From Actinosynnema sp042752395 (lineage in GTDB: Bacteria > Actinomycetota > Actinomycetes > Mycobacteriales > Pseudonocardiaceae): a stretch of DNA of 64,000 bases. Position numbers and translations under genes: made by a program. Every line of letters begins with the position of its first letter. The first letter of the stretch is position 1. Below are positions 9,049 to 16,934 of the stretch, piece by piece. The stretch is from NCBI RefSeq assembly GCF_042752395.1, contig NZ_JBHYXZ010000013.1, positions 1 to 64,000 on the forward strand, read 5' to 3'. The notes beneath the pieces were generated by a model. It saw nothing but the letters and a program-made list of their open reading frames with translations. It was not told the DNA's origin and did no database searches.

Positions 9049-12018
9049 TCAGCGGGCCGCTGTGGAATCCGTGTGGAGGTCGGCCTCCACACGCGCCGCC
9101 ACCAGCAGCGCCCCCTGCGCGGCGGCCAGCCCGGCGGCCGCGGCCAGCTCCGCCGCGTCACCCCGGACGACGGCCCGGACCCGGCGCAGCTCGGCCACGA
9201 GCACCCGTTCCCCGGTCGCCTCCGCGAACGCCAGGCCCTCCTCCGCCAGCCGCCCGGCCTCGGCGGGCAGCCCGGCGACCAGGCACGCGTCGGCCATGGC
9301 GGCGGTGGTCACGGTGCGCGTCGACCGCAGGCCGGGCCGGTAGACCGCCGCGGCGGCGGCCCGCATCGCGTCCAGCCGGTCCGCCGCCCCGGCCCGCACG
9401 GCCGCCCACTCCGCCACGAAGTCGCCCGTCGTCACGAAGTGGCGCATGCCCTGCCGCTCGCCGATCTCCCGGCAGCGCCGCGCCGCCTCTCCGCCCAGCT
9501 CCACGTCGTGCTCCTGCATCGCCAACCACGCGGTGAACAGGGCGGCGTTGCCCCGGCCGTACGGGTCGTCGGCGCGTTCGGCGAGGTCGCGGGCGGCGTC
9601 GAGGTCCGCCCGGGCCGCCTCGCGGTCCCCGCGCAGGGACCGCACCAGCGCGCGGAACTCGTACGGGGACAGCGTGGGCGTGCGGCCCGCCTGCCCGACG
9701 AGCTGGCGCGGGTCGAGGTCGCGCAGCCGGTCGACGGCCTCGGTCAGGTCCGCGTCGGCCCCGGCGAGGCGGCCGGTGAAGTAGCCGACCACGCCGAGCA
9801 GGTACGGGCGGGCGGCCGACAGCACGCCCTCGCCGCCCACGATCCGCCGGGCCAGGTCGGCGGCGAGCCCGAACTCCGCCCGGGTGCACGCCAGCTCGCC
9901 CAGCGTCCACAACGCGGGCCGCGGGTCGGCGTCCACGCGGGGCAGCAGCGCCCTGGCCCGCGCGGCGGCCCGGTCGACGGCGTCGCCCCCGACGCCGGCG
10001 GTGATCTGGAGCAAGGCCATGCGGCGCAGGTGCACCTCCAGCTCCCGGTCGGGCGAGCCGGTCAGCAGCGGGGCGGCCCGGTCCAGGTGCGCCAGCGCGT
10101 CCTCGTAGGCCAGCCGGCGGGTGGCGTCCTCGGCCGCGCGCAGCGTCCACCGCAGGTGGTCGTCACCGCGACCCAGGCCCACCGCCTGCCCGTAGTGGTG
10201 GGCCAGCTCGGCGGGCGTCAGCACGTCGGAGCCCGCGTCGGCCAGCCGGGCGTGCAGCGCCGCGCGACGGGTCGGCGCGAGGTCGGCGTAGGCGGCCTCG
10301 GCGAACAGCGGGTGCCGGAACCGCACCACGCCGGGGCCGCCCTCCACGACCAGGTGGGCCGCGCCGGGGTGCGCGAGCCGGTGCGCCACGTCACCGCCGC
10401 ACGCCCGCGCGAGCACCCGCAGCTCCAGGTCGCGGCCCGCGACGCAGAGCAGGTCCAGGCACTCGCGCGTGGCGGCGTCGAGCGCGTTCAGGCGCACCCG
10501 GACGGTGTCGCGCACACCCGGCGGCGGCGCGCCGTCGTCCGCGCTGAGCAGTTCGGTGATGAAGAACGGGTTGCCGCCGGTGCGCTCGACCAGCCCCGCC
10601 ACCAGGCGCGGCGACGGCTCGACGCCGGTGCGGCCGCGCACCAGGTCCGCGACGGCGTCCGCGTCCAGCCCGGCCGGGCGCACCTGCCGGAAGCCGGGCG
10701 CGCGGGCCAGGTCGGCGAGCGTGGCGACCAGGTCGGGGTCGTGCTCGTAGGGCCGCAACGTGAGCAGCGCCAGCGTCCGTCCCGTGTGGAGCGTGGTGCT
10801 CAGGTAGCGCAGCAGCAGCAAGGAGTCGCGGTCGGCGGCGTGCACGTCGTCCAGTACGACGACCAGCCCGGCCGGCGCGGCGACCGCCCGCACCAGCTCG
10901 GCGACCGCCTCGTAGGTGCGGAACCGGGCGGCCGGGTCGACGCCGGAGTCGGCGAGCGGCCCGGCGGCGAACCCGGCCAGCGCGGGCGCGCGACCGGCCT
11001 CGCCGGCCTGGGGCAGGGCGACCAGGGCGCGCACCACCTGCGCCCACAGCCAGAACGGCGGCGCCTGGCCGAGGTCCGGGCACCGGCCCCACACGACCGG
11101 GACGCCCCGCGCCGCCGCGTGGTCGGCCACGGCGCGGGCCAGGCTGGTCTTGCCGATGCCGGCCTCGCCGACGACGGCGGCCACGCGCCCGGCGCGCGAC
11201 GCCGCCGCCAGCAGCCCCCGCAACGAGGCCAGCTCGCCGTCCCGCCCGACGAGCCGGTCGCCGGCCGGCGGGACCTCGGCGGGCACGTCGTGGTCGAGGA
11301 TCCGGCGGTGCAGGTCGCGCAGGTCCGCCCCCGGCTCGACGCCGTACTCCTCGACCAGCACGCGACGGCCCTCGGCGTACACGGCGAGCGCGTCGGCCTG
11401 GCGGCCGGTCCGGTAGAGCGCCAGCATGAGCTGCGCGCGGGCGCGCTCCCGTTCCGGGTGGGCCGCGACGAACCGGCGCAGCTCGGGCACGGGCGCGCGG
11501 CCGGCCGCGACGGCGGCGGCGAACCGGCCCTCCTCGGCGGCCACCCTCGCCTCGACCAGCCGCGCCACCTCGGGCCGGACGGCGGCGGCGTCGACGGGGT
11601 CACCGCGCCACAGGGCCAGCGCGTCGGCGTGGAGGCGTTCCGCCGTCACCGGGTCGGCCGCCTCGCCCGCCCGCCGCACCAGCTCGGTGAACTCCACGAA
11701 GTCGATCGCCTCGGGCGGCACGCGCAGCTCGTAGCCGCCGGGGTGGTTGAGCAGCAGCCCGCCCGACGACCGCGCCGGCCGGTCCGGCTCCAGGGCGCGG
11801 CGCAGCCCGGCCACGTACGTGCGGAGGGTGACCTCGGCGCTGGCCGGCGGCCGCCCGTCCCACAGGGCGTCGACCAGCCAGTCGGCGCGCAGCGGCTCGT
11901 TGTGCCGCAACAGCATCACCGCGAGCAGCCGCTGCTGCTTCGGCCCGCCCACCGCCACCGGCACGCCGTCACGCGTCACCCGCAACGGCCCCAACACCGC
12001 GAACCGCAACGGCGACAC
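9049..12018 (-). CDS. BTAD-domain, AAA+ (AfsR/SARP-like) transcriptional regulator
   Basis: A 989-residue regulator. The OmpR-type winged helix starts at LRFAVLGPLRV, followed by the BTAD domain to about residue 240. An ATPase domain follows, with Walker A GEAGIGKTS and Walker B VVVLDDVHAAD (orphaned STAND/NB-ARC-like), then a long TPR-like helical tail. I chose GTG 12018 because the SARP fold begins there; the frame is open to 12108 but the extra 30 residues are Arg-rich and unlike the family. SARP-AAA proteins activate secondary-metabolite or metabolic operons. The co-directional FAD monooxygenase 10 bp downstream is the obvious candidate partner. No C-terminal LuxR HTH is visible. Confidence 0.82.
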   Translation of the reverse strand: MSPLRFAVLGPLRVTRDGVPVAVGGPKQQRLLAVMLLRHNEPLRADWLVDALWDGRPPASAEVTLRTYVAGLRRALEPDRPARSSGGLLLNHPGGYELRVPPEAIDFVEFTELVRRAGEAADPVTAERLHADALALWRGDPVDAAAVRPEVARLVEARVAAEEGRFAAAVAAGRAPVPELRRFVAAHPERERARAQLMLALYRTGRQADALAVYAEGRRVLVEEYGVEPGADLRDLHRRILDHDVPAEVPPAGDRLVGRDGELASLRGLLAAASRAGRVAAVVGEAGIGKTSLARAVADHAAARGVPVVWGRCPDLGQAPPFWLWAQVVRALVALPQAGEAGRAPALAGFAAGPLADSGVDPAARFRTYEAVAELVRAVAAPAGLVVVLDDVHAADRDSLLLLRYLSTTLHTGRTLALLTLRPYEHDPDLVATLADLARAPGFRQVRPAGLDADAVADLVRGRTGVEPSPRLVAGLVERTGGNPFFITELLSADDGAPPPGVRDTVRVRLNALDAATRECLDLLCVAGRDLELRVLARACGGDVAHRLAHPGAAHLVVEGGPGVVRFRHPLFAEAAYADLAPTRRAALHARLADAGSDVLTPAELAHHYGQAVGLGRGDDHLRWTLRAAEDATRRLAYEDALAHLDRAAPLLTGSPDRELEVHLRRMALLQITAGVGGDAVDRAAARARALLPRVDADPRPALWTLGELACTRAEFGLAADLARRIVGGEGVLSAARPYLLGVVGYFTGRLAGADADLTEAVDRLRDLDPRQLVGQAGRTPTLSPYEFRALVRSLRGDREAARADLDAARDLAERADDPYGRGNAALFTAWLAMQEHDVELGGEAARRCREIGERQGMRHFVTTGDFVAEWAAVRAGAADRLDAMRAAAAAVYRPGLRSTRTVTTAAMADACLVAGLPAEAGRLAEEGLAFAEATGERVLVAELRRVRAVVRGDAAELAAAAGLAAAQGALLVAARVEADLHTDSTAAR

Positions 12019-12179
12019 CCCCCGAACCGCGTGACGGCGCAGTCTACCGGCCGGCCCACGTCCGGCGCGTCGGAGCGGCGGGCGGCCGGCCGACGACAGG
12101 TGGGGCAAGAGGTCCGGGTCGTCCCCGACATCGTGCCCCTGCCCCGGCCGCGGCGTACCGGTACGCGGCGGAAGCGATC

Positions 12180-12299
12180 CTCAAGGACGTCGGGGACCCG
12201 TACGCCTCCTACCACCCCGGCCTGGGCGACGCGTACTCCGCCATGGCCGACGCGCAGGGCTGCCGACCCGCGCGGCCCCTCGCGGCGGCGGCCAGTTGA
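12180..12299 (+). pseudogene. possible remnant of a helical-protein gene (C-terminus)
   Basis: One frame of this otherwise empty 370-bp stretch encodes AAYRYAAEAILKDVGDPY and then HPGLGDAYSAMADAQG before a TGA at 12297-12299. The residue mix looks like a real alpha-helical C-terminus, but there is no start codon or matching upstream reading frame. A different frame just upstream (about 12100-12155) also looks protein-like (QEVRVVPDIVPLP), as if a frameshift separated them. I cannot name the family. Confidence 0.25.
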
Positions 12300-12386
12300 G
12301 ACCCGAAACTTCCGCGCAACCTCTGGTAGGCGGGTTGATCGCGACCTGATAGTGGTCAGCGCTCGTCCGACGGAAGGGGTTTCCCG

Positions 12387-13064
12387 ATGAGGTGGAGAAC
12401 CGTGCTGTTGACCACCGGGCTGGTGCTCGGCCTGAGCTCCGCGCCCGCCGCCGCGGCCGAACCGGTGATCGTCGACTCCACCGAGCACGGCGGCCGCACG
12501 GTCGCCTTCACCTTCGACGACGGTCCCAACCCGGCCGACACCCCGCGCCTGCTCGACGTGCTGCGCCGCCACCACGTCAAGGCGGTCTTCTGCCTGTGGG
12601 GCGAGTACGTGGAGGCCAACCCGCAGCTCGTGCGCAAGATCGTGGCGGGCGGGCACACCCTGTGCAACCACAGCATGCGGCACGACGACATGGGCTCGTG
12701 GACGCCGGAGCAGATCGAGGCCGACCTGAAGCGGACGAGCGCCGCCATCCACCGCGCCGCGCCCGGCGTGCCGATCCGCTACTTCCGCGCGCCCTACGGG
12801 AGCTGGGGGCAGACGCCGCAGGTCGCGGCCAAGCTCGGCATGACGCCGCTCGGCTGGCGGCTCGCCATCGGCGACTGGGAGCCGCCCGGCGTCGACGAGC
12901 TGGTGCGCCGGGTGAAGGACGGCCTCACCGAGGGCGCGGTGGTGCTCCTGCACGACGGCCCCGACGACCGGGGCCAGACCGTGGACGCGGTGGCCCGGCT
13001 GATCCCCGAGCTGCGCGCCGACGGCTGGCGCTTCGACCGGCCCGCCCGGGGAGCCCGGGGGTGA
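12387..13064 (+). CDS. secreted polysaccharide deacetylase (NodB domain, CE4)
   Basis: A 225-residue exported CE4 esterase that would N- or O-deacetylate peptidoglycan, chitin or another polysaccharide. The Sec signal peptide ends near APAAAAEP. The NodB motifs are complete: TFDDGPN (catalytic Asp and metal Asp), NHSMRH (metal His pair), RAPYG, and LHDGPDDR with the catalytic His. The start ATG 12387 is preceded by GGAAGGGG. The stop TGA overlaps the GTG of the esterase gene (GTGA), which suggests translational coupling and a joint role in deacylating extracellular glycans. Confidence 0.9.
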   Translation: MRWRTVLLTTGLVLGLSSAPAAAAEPVIVDSTEHGGRTVAFTFDDGPNPADTPRLLDVLRRHHVKAVFCLWGEYVEANPQLVRKIVAGGHTLCNHSMRHDDMGSWTPEQIEADLKRTSAAIHRAAPGVPIRYFRAPYGSWGQTPQVAAKLGMTPLGWRLAIGDWEPPGVDELVRRVKDGLTEGAVVLLHDGPDDRGQTVDAVARLIPELRADGWRFDRPARGARG

Positions 13065-14311
13065 CGCGCGGGGGGCGGCCCGCGGCGGCCGCCGTGCTGG
13101 ACCGGCCGCCGCCCACCGCGTCGGCGTCGGCGGGGGGGGTGTGGGTCGGCGCGTGGGCGACGTCGCCCACCACCGTGCCCGCCTCGGACACCACGTCGTT
13201 CGAGGACCAGACGTTGCGCCAGGTCGTGCACCTCAGCGTCGGCGGCGACACGGTGCGCGTGCGGCTGTCCAACGAGTTCGGCACGCAGCCGCTCGTGATC
13301 GGCGAGGCCCACGTCGCCCGCCGCGCCGGCACGGGTTCGGCGATCGAGCCGGGCACCGACCGGCGGCTGACGTTCGGCGGTCGCCCGTCCGCGACCCTGC
13401 CCGCCGGCACGCCCCTGCTCAGCGACCCGGTGTCGCTGTCCGTGGCGGCCGACTCGGACCTCGTGGTGAGCATCCACCTGCCCCGGCGCACGCCCGCGAC
13501 CACCGTGCACGCGTTCCCCTTCCAGGACGGCTACGTGGCGGCGGGCAACGTCACCGGGCGCACCGAGATCACGCCGACCGGCGTGCTCGGCAAGTGGCAC
13601 TTCCTGACCGGCGTCAGCGTCACGGGCAAGCGCGGCGCGACCGTGGTCGCGTTCGGTGACTCGATCACCGACGGCGCGGAGACCACGCGCGGCGCGAACC
13701 GGCGCTGGCCCGACGTCCTGGCCCGGCGGTTGCAGGACGAGCGGAGCCTGCGCCACCTCGGCGTGGTGAACGCGGGCATCAGCGGCAACCGGCTGCTGCA
13801 CGACCCCAACCCGCCGGCCGGCCACCCGGCGGAGAACTACGCGCCGTACTTCGGGCAGTCCGCCCTGCGCCGCTTCGACCGCGACGTGCTCGCCCAGCCC
13901 GGCGTCCGGCACGTCGTCGTGCTGCTCGGCGTGAACGACCTCGGCCACCCCGGCACGAGCGCGCCGCTGTCGGAGAAGGTGACCGCGCAGGACATCATCG
14001 GCGCGCACCGGCAGCTGATCGCCCGTGCGCACGCCCGGGGCCTGCGGATCCACGGCGGCACCATCACACCGTTCCGGGACGACACGCTGGGCTTCCACAG
14101 CCCGGAGAACGAGGCGGCCCGCCAGGCGGTCAACCACTGGATCCGCACCGGCGGCGAGTACGACGGCGTGATCGACTTCGACCGCGCGGTGCGCGACCCG
14201 AAGCAACCCGATCGGCTGAACCCGGCGTACGACAGCGGCGACCACCTCCACCCGAACGACGCGGGCATGGCCGCGATGGCCGCCGCCGTGCCGCTGCGCC
14301 TGTTCAAGTGA
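13061..14311 (+). CDS. SGNH/GDSL-family hydrolase
   Basis: A 416-residue esterase of the SGNH superfamily. Block I is AFGDSITDGAE (nucleophile Ser), the Gly block is in NAGISGNR, block III is LLGVNDLGHPG and block V is SGDHLHPNDAG (catalytic Asp and His). An N-terminal beta-rich region of about 180 residues starts at WVGAWATSP, as in large secreted actinobacterial SGNH esterases. The GTG at 13061 overlaps the deacetylase stop. The first 30 residues lack a convincing hydrophobic signal core, which is odd for this family. An eight-G run at 13132-13139 sits in this segment, so a sequencing indel may have scrambled the signal peptide. Confidence 0.85.
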   Translation: MTRGGRPAAAAVLDRPPPTASASAGGVWVGAWATSPTTVPASDTTSFEDQTLRQVVHLSVGGDTVRVRLSNEFGTQPLVIGEAHVARRAGTGSAIEPGTDRRLTFGGRPSATLPAGTPLLSDPVSLSVAADSDLVVSIHLPRRTPATTVHAFPFQDGYVAAGNVTGRTEITPTGVLGKWHFLTGVSVTGKRGATVVAFGDSITDGAETTRGANRRWPDVLARRLQDERSLRHLGVVNAGISGNRLLHDPNPPAGHPAENYAPYFGQSALRRFDRDVLAQPGVRHVVVLLGVNDLGHPGTSAPLSEKVTAQDIIGAHRQLIARAHARGLRIHGGTITPFRDDTLGFHSPENEAARQAVNHWIRTGGEYDGVIDFDRAVRDPKQPDRLNPAYDSGDHLHPNDAGMAAMAAAVPLRLFK

Positions 14312-14346
14312 GCGGGGGTGCGGGGCCGGCCGCCACGCCGGTCGGG

Positions 14347-14500
14347 CCCCCCCCCCCCCCCCGCGCCCCCCCCCCGGGCGCGGCCCCCCCCCCCCGNNNN
14401 NNNNNNGCCGCGGGCGGCCGTCTCTGTTTCACGTGGGGGGGGGGGGGGGCCCCCCGCCACACCCGCCGCCGCCCCCCCCCCCGCGCCCGGGAGCCGCCCG
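14347..14500. other. assembly gap with G/C homopolymer flanks
   Basis: Ten Ns at 14397-14406 are flanked by runs of C and G (for example 14347-14362 and 14435-14451) unlike the surrounding codon-structured DNA. This is a contig join. Unknown sequence may be missing between the SGNH hydrolase and the next gene. Confidence 0.9.
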
Positions 14501-14510
14501 CGTGGCGGCG

Positions 14511-15035
14511 TCACCGGCCGGCGGCCGCGGTGCGGGGGAGCGGGCCGATGTCGGAGTGCCTGCCCGGGCGCAGCGCGGCGTGCCGCTGACCCGGTCCCGG
14601 CCCGGTGCGCGCGGCCAGCGCGTCGGCGACCAGGCCGGTGGCGAACGCGTACACGGTCTTGTGCAGCACGTCGACCACCAGTTCCGAGCGGGGCCAGGTC
14701 TGCGGCGGCGCGCCGACGCCCGTGGCGTTCTCCAGGACCTGGTCGTTGCTCAACCGCACCACCGCGAACATCGCCGACGCGACCGGGCCGCGCACGCCCG
14801 CGTTGGCCATCAGCGAGCGCACGACGCCGAGCATCGCGGCCTGCCCGACGTGCATCGGGAGGTTCAGGGCGCGCGACCTGCCCTCCGCCGCGCCCGTCAG
14901 GCGGGCCAGCACCCGGCCCGGCACGTGCGAGTCGGGTCGGCCGGTCAGCCGTTGCTCGACCTTCTCCCCGATCGTCATCACCACCGCCCCGACCGTCCCG
15001 GCGACCAGACCCTGGCGTAGCGAGCGCATCAACAT
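14511..15035 (-). CDS. small membrane protein of unknown function
   Basis: A 174-residue protein from ATG 15035 (ATG 15029 is equally possible; no strong ribosome site precedes either). It has an N-terminal hydrophobic segment (GLVAGTVGAVVMTIGE) followed by EQRLTGRPDSHVPGR, further hydrophobic helices around MHVGQAAMLGVVRSLMA and GPVASAMFAVVR, and VVDVLHKTVYAFATGLVADAL near the end. The tail after ALAAR is Pro/Arg-rich and ends next to the assembly gap. I do not recognise the family; it reads as a two- to four-helix integral membrane protein. It is divergent from copZ, with about 190 bp between the starts. Confidence 0.6.
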   Translation of the reverse strand: MLMRSLRQGLVAGTVGAVVMTIGEKVEQRLTGRPDSHVPGRVLARLTGAAEGRSRALNLPMHVGQAAMLGVVRSLMANAGVRGPVASAMFAVVRLSNDQVLENATGVGAPPQTWPRSELVVDVLHKTVYAFATGLVADALAARTGPGPGQRHAALRPGRHSDIGPLPRTAAAGR

Positions 15036-15186
15036 CTGCCGGGAGTACCCGTTGGGGGACCGTTCATGTCCCCGGCGGTGGCGACGACCCGCGCAGGTCG
15101 CCTTCCCTTCGCGCGACGCCGGTGGTCCAGGGAACGGGCAATCTGCGAGAGGCGCCGCGGACGTCGGCCCCGCTAGGCTCGGCCTC

Positions 15187-15203
15187 ATACCCCCGTAGGG
15201 TAT
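15187..15203 (+). promoter_or_regulatory. CsoR copper operator over the copZ transcription start
   Basis: ATACCCCCGTAGGGTAT at 15187-15203 is an interrupted inverted repeat. Its reverse complement is the core of the Bacillus subtilis copZA CsoR site as I recall it, an ATACCCTACGGGGGTAT-type sequence. A TAGGCT hexamer at about 15173-15178 could be the -10, placing the operator across the start of transcription and 23 bp before the copZ ATG. Cu(I)-bound CsoR would leave this site and derepress copZ. Confidence 0.8.
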
Positions 15204-15225
15204 GGAACCGGAGGAGCCGAGTCGC

Positions 15226-15462
15226 ATGTCCGAGAAGCAGGAGACGCCCGCCGCCGCCCGGGCGGAGCTGGAGTTCGTGGTCCGCGGCATGAGCTGCGAG
15301 GGCTGCGCGGCCACCGTGGCGAACGCGGCCCGGCGGGTGCGCGGCGTCACCGAGGTCAGGCTCGACCCGGACGCCGCCACGCTGCGCGTGCTGGGCACGA
15401 CCGACGAGACCGCGGTCAAGGCGGCGGTCGGGGACGCGGGGTACACGCTCGAACGCGTGTGA
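15226..15462 (+). CDS. copZ: copper chaperone, HMA domain (CopZ-like)
   Basis: A 78-residue single heavy-metal-associated domain. The metal site is GMSCEGC (CxxC) in the first loop; the ferredoxin-like pattern continues through VTEVRLDPDAATLRV and DAGYTLERV. The start ATG 15226 has GGAGGAG 10 bp upstream. The earlier ATG at 15202 lies inside the CsoR palindrome and is unlikely to be used. It would carry Cu(I) in the cytosol to a CopA-type ATPase, but no copA or csoR gene is in the window, so this is a stand-alone copZ under copper control. Confidence 0.85.
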   Translation: MSEKQETPAAARAELEFVVRGMSCEGCAATVANAARRVRGVTEVRLDPDAATLRVLGTTDETAVKAAVGDAGYTLERV

Positions 15463-15470
15463 CGCGCCCG

Positions 15471-16871
15471 CTAGACCGACAGCGACGGCACGAGCGGACG
15501 GCGGGTGGACTCCGCGGCGAACACCCGCCACGCCGTCGCGAGCGCCGCGACGGCGGCGCCGATCACCGGCGGTTCGGCGGTGAACGGCAACCGCAGCCGG
15601 TCGGCGCTGCGGCCGGTCGGGTCGAGCGAGCCGCCCGGCAGCACGGCCACCCCGTGCCGCAGCGCCACCTGGGCGTACGAGGCCGCGTCCGCGCCGGGCA
15701 GCCGCACCCACAGCGTCTGACCGCCCTCGGCGGGCGTGAACTCCCACTCCGGCAGCTCCGCGCGCAGCCGCGCGCACAGGTGGTCGTGCTGCCGCCGCAA
15801 CGCCTCCACGCGCTCGGCCCGCACGGCCGCGAAGTCGGCCAGCAGCTCGACCGCCGCCACCTGGTCCAGCACGGCGCTGCCCAGGTCGTGCACCGCCTTG
15901 AACCGGGCCAGCCGGGCCACGAGCGCCGCGTCGGCCCGCACCCAGCCGACCCGCAGGCCGCCCCACACCACCTTGCTCAGCGAGCCCACGGTGATCGCGC
16001 CGGGGGTGGGCGGCGCGGCCGGGGCGCCGGTGAGGTCCAGCTCGGCCAGCGCCTCGTCGAACACCAGCGGCACGTCGCCGGCCGACCGCGCCAGCCGCGC
16101 CCGCGCCAACGGGCTCAGGGACGTGCCGGTGGGGTTGCGGAACGCGGGCATCGCGTACACCAGCGCGGGCCGGCGCCGCGCCAACGCGCCCGCCAGGTCG
16201 TCGTCCGCCCGCACCACCGCGCCGACCTCCCGGAACAGGTCCAGCGCGCCCGGGTACGTCGGCGCTTCCACCAGCACCTCGTCGCCCGGCCGCACGAGCG
16301 CGCGCGTGAGCAGCGCCAACGCCTGCTGCGCGCCCGTCGTCACCAGGATCTCGCCCGCGGTGGTGGGCACGCCCAGCTCCCGGTAGCGCGCGGCGAGCGC
16401 CGCCCGCAACGCCGGGTGCCCGGACGGGTGGTACCCGAGATCCGCGCCGCCCACCAGGTCGAGCGCCCGGCGGTGCGCCTCGACCAGCCTCCGGGGCGCC
16501 TCCAGCGGTCCGGCGCAGGCGAACTGGAGCACCCCGTCCGGCGGTTCCAGCAGGTTCACGAACATCGGGTTGGCGGTCTCCTCGCGGGCCGCCGCCGCGC
16601 CACCACCGGGTGACACCCACGTGCCGCTGCCGCGCCGCCGGGTCAGCCGCCCCTCCTGGCGGAGCAGGTCGTAGGCCGCGATCACGGTCGTCCGCCCGAC
16701 CGCGAGTCCCGCGGCCAGCGCCCGGTCCGGCGGCAGCACGGTGCCCGAGGGCAGCAGCCCCTCGTCGATCAGCTCGCGCAGGCGCGCGGCGAGCAGCAGG
16801 TACAGCGAGCCCCGGCCGGCCGACCAGCGGCCGAGCCGTCCCGCCAGGTCGTCCACGGAGATTGGCTTCAT
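15471..16871 (-). CDS. MocR-family regulator (GntR winged helix fused to class I aminotransferase)
   Basis: A 466-residue PdxR/MocR-type protein. The GntR-like winged helix covers about residues 15-85 (LYLLLAARLRELIDEGLLPSG, GRTTVIAAYDLL). An aminotransferase-fold domain with the PLP Lys in VGSLSKVVWGG fills the rest. Such proteins sense PLP or an aminated ligand and control neighbouring PLP or amino-acid genes. It is divergent from the trans-sulfuration enzyme with 63 bp between starts, and three AGATTGG-type boxes lie in that space, so it very likely controls that gene and itself. Confidence 0.9.
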   Translation of the reverse strand: MKPISVDDLAGRLGRWSAGRGSLYLLLAARLRELIDEGLLPSGTVLPPDRALAAGLAVGRTTVIAAYDLLRQEGRLTRRRGSGTWVSPGGGAAAAREETANPMFVNLLEPPDGVLQFACAGPLEAPRRLVEAHRRALDLVGGADLGYHPSGHPALRAALAARYRELGVPTTAGEILVTTGAQQALALLTRALVRPGDEVLVEAPTYPGALDLFREVGAVVRADDDLAGALARRRPALVYAMPAFRNPTGTSLSPLARARLARSAGDVPLVFDEALAELDLTGAPAAPPTPGAITVGSLSKVVWGGLRVGWVRADAALVARLARFKAVHDLGSAVLDQVAAVELLADFAAVRAERVEALRRQHDHLCARLRAELPEWEFTPAEGGQTLWVRLPGADAASYAQVALRHGVAVLPGGSLDPTGRSADRLRLPFTAEPPVIGAAVAALATAWRVFAAESTRRPLVPSLSV

Positions 16872-16896
16872 GAGAAGACCAATCTAGCGGGATTGG
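16859..16896. promoter_or_regulatory. MocR operator: three ATTGG boxes
   Basis: AGATTGG (16859-16865), its inverse CCAATCT (16879-16885) and a direct repeat GGATTGG (16890-16896) lie between the divergent regulator and enzyme genes. The first box overlaps the regulator's first codons. An inverted pair plus a third direct copy fits the multi-box sites described for MocR proteins. Confidence 0.6.
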
Positions 16897-16934
16897 ACCT
16901 ACAGCCACACCGCTTGTCGACGCATGCTCGGTCC

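Noticed and set aside
12392..13060. Long plus-strand frame in front of the SGNH hydrolase
   Set aside because: It is the shadow of the deacetylase gene; Arg/Pro-rich composition and no homology. The real start is GTG 13061.
14347..14500. G/C runs as G-quadruplex or regulatory repeats
   Set aside because: They occur only beside Ns or at suspected joins and are best explained as assembly noise.
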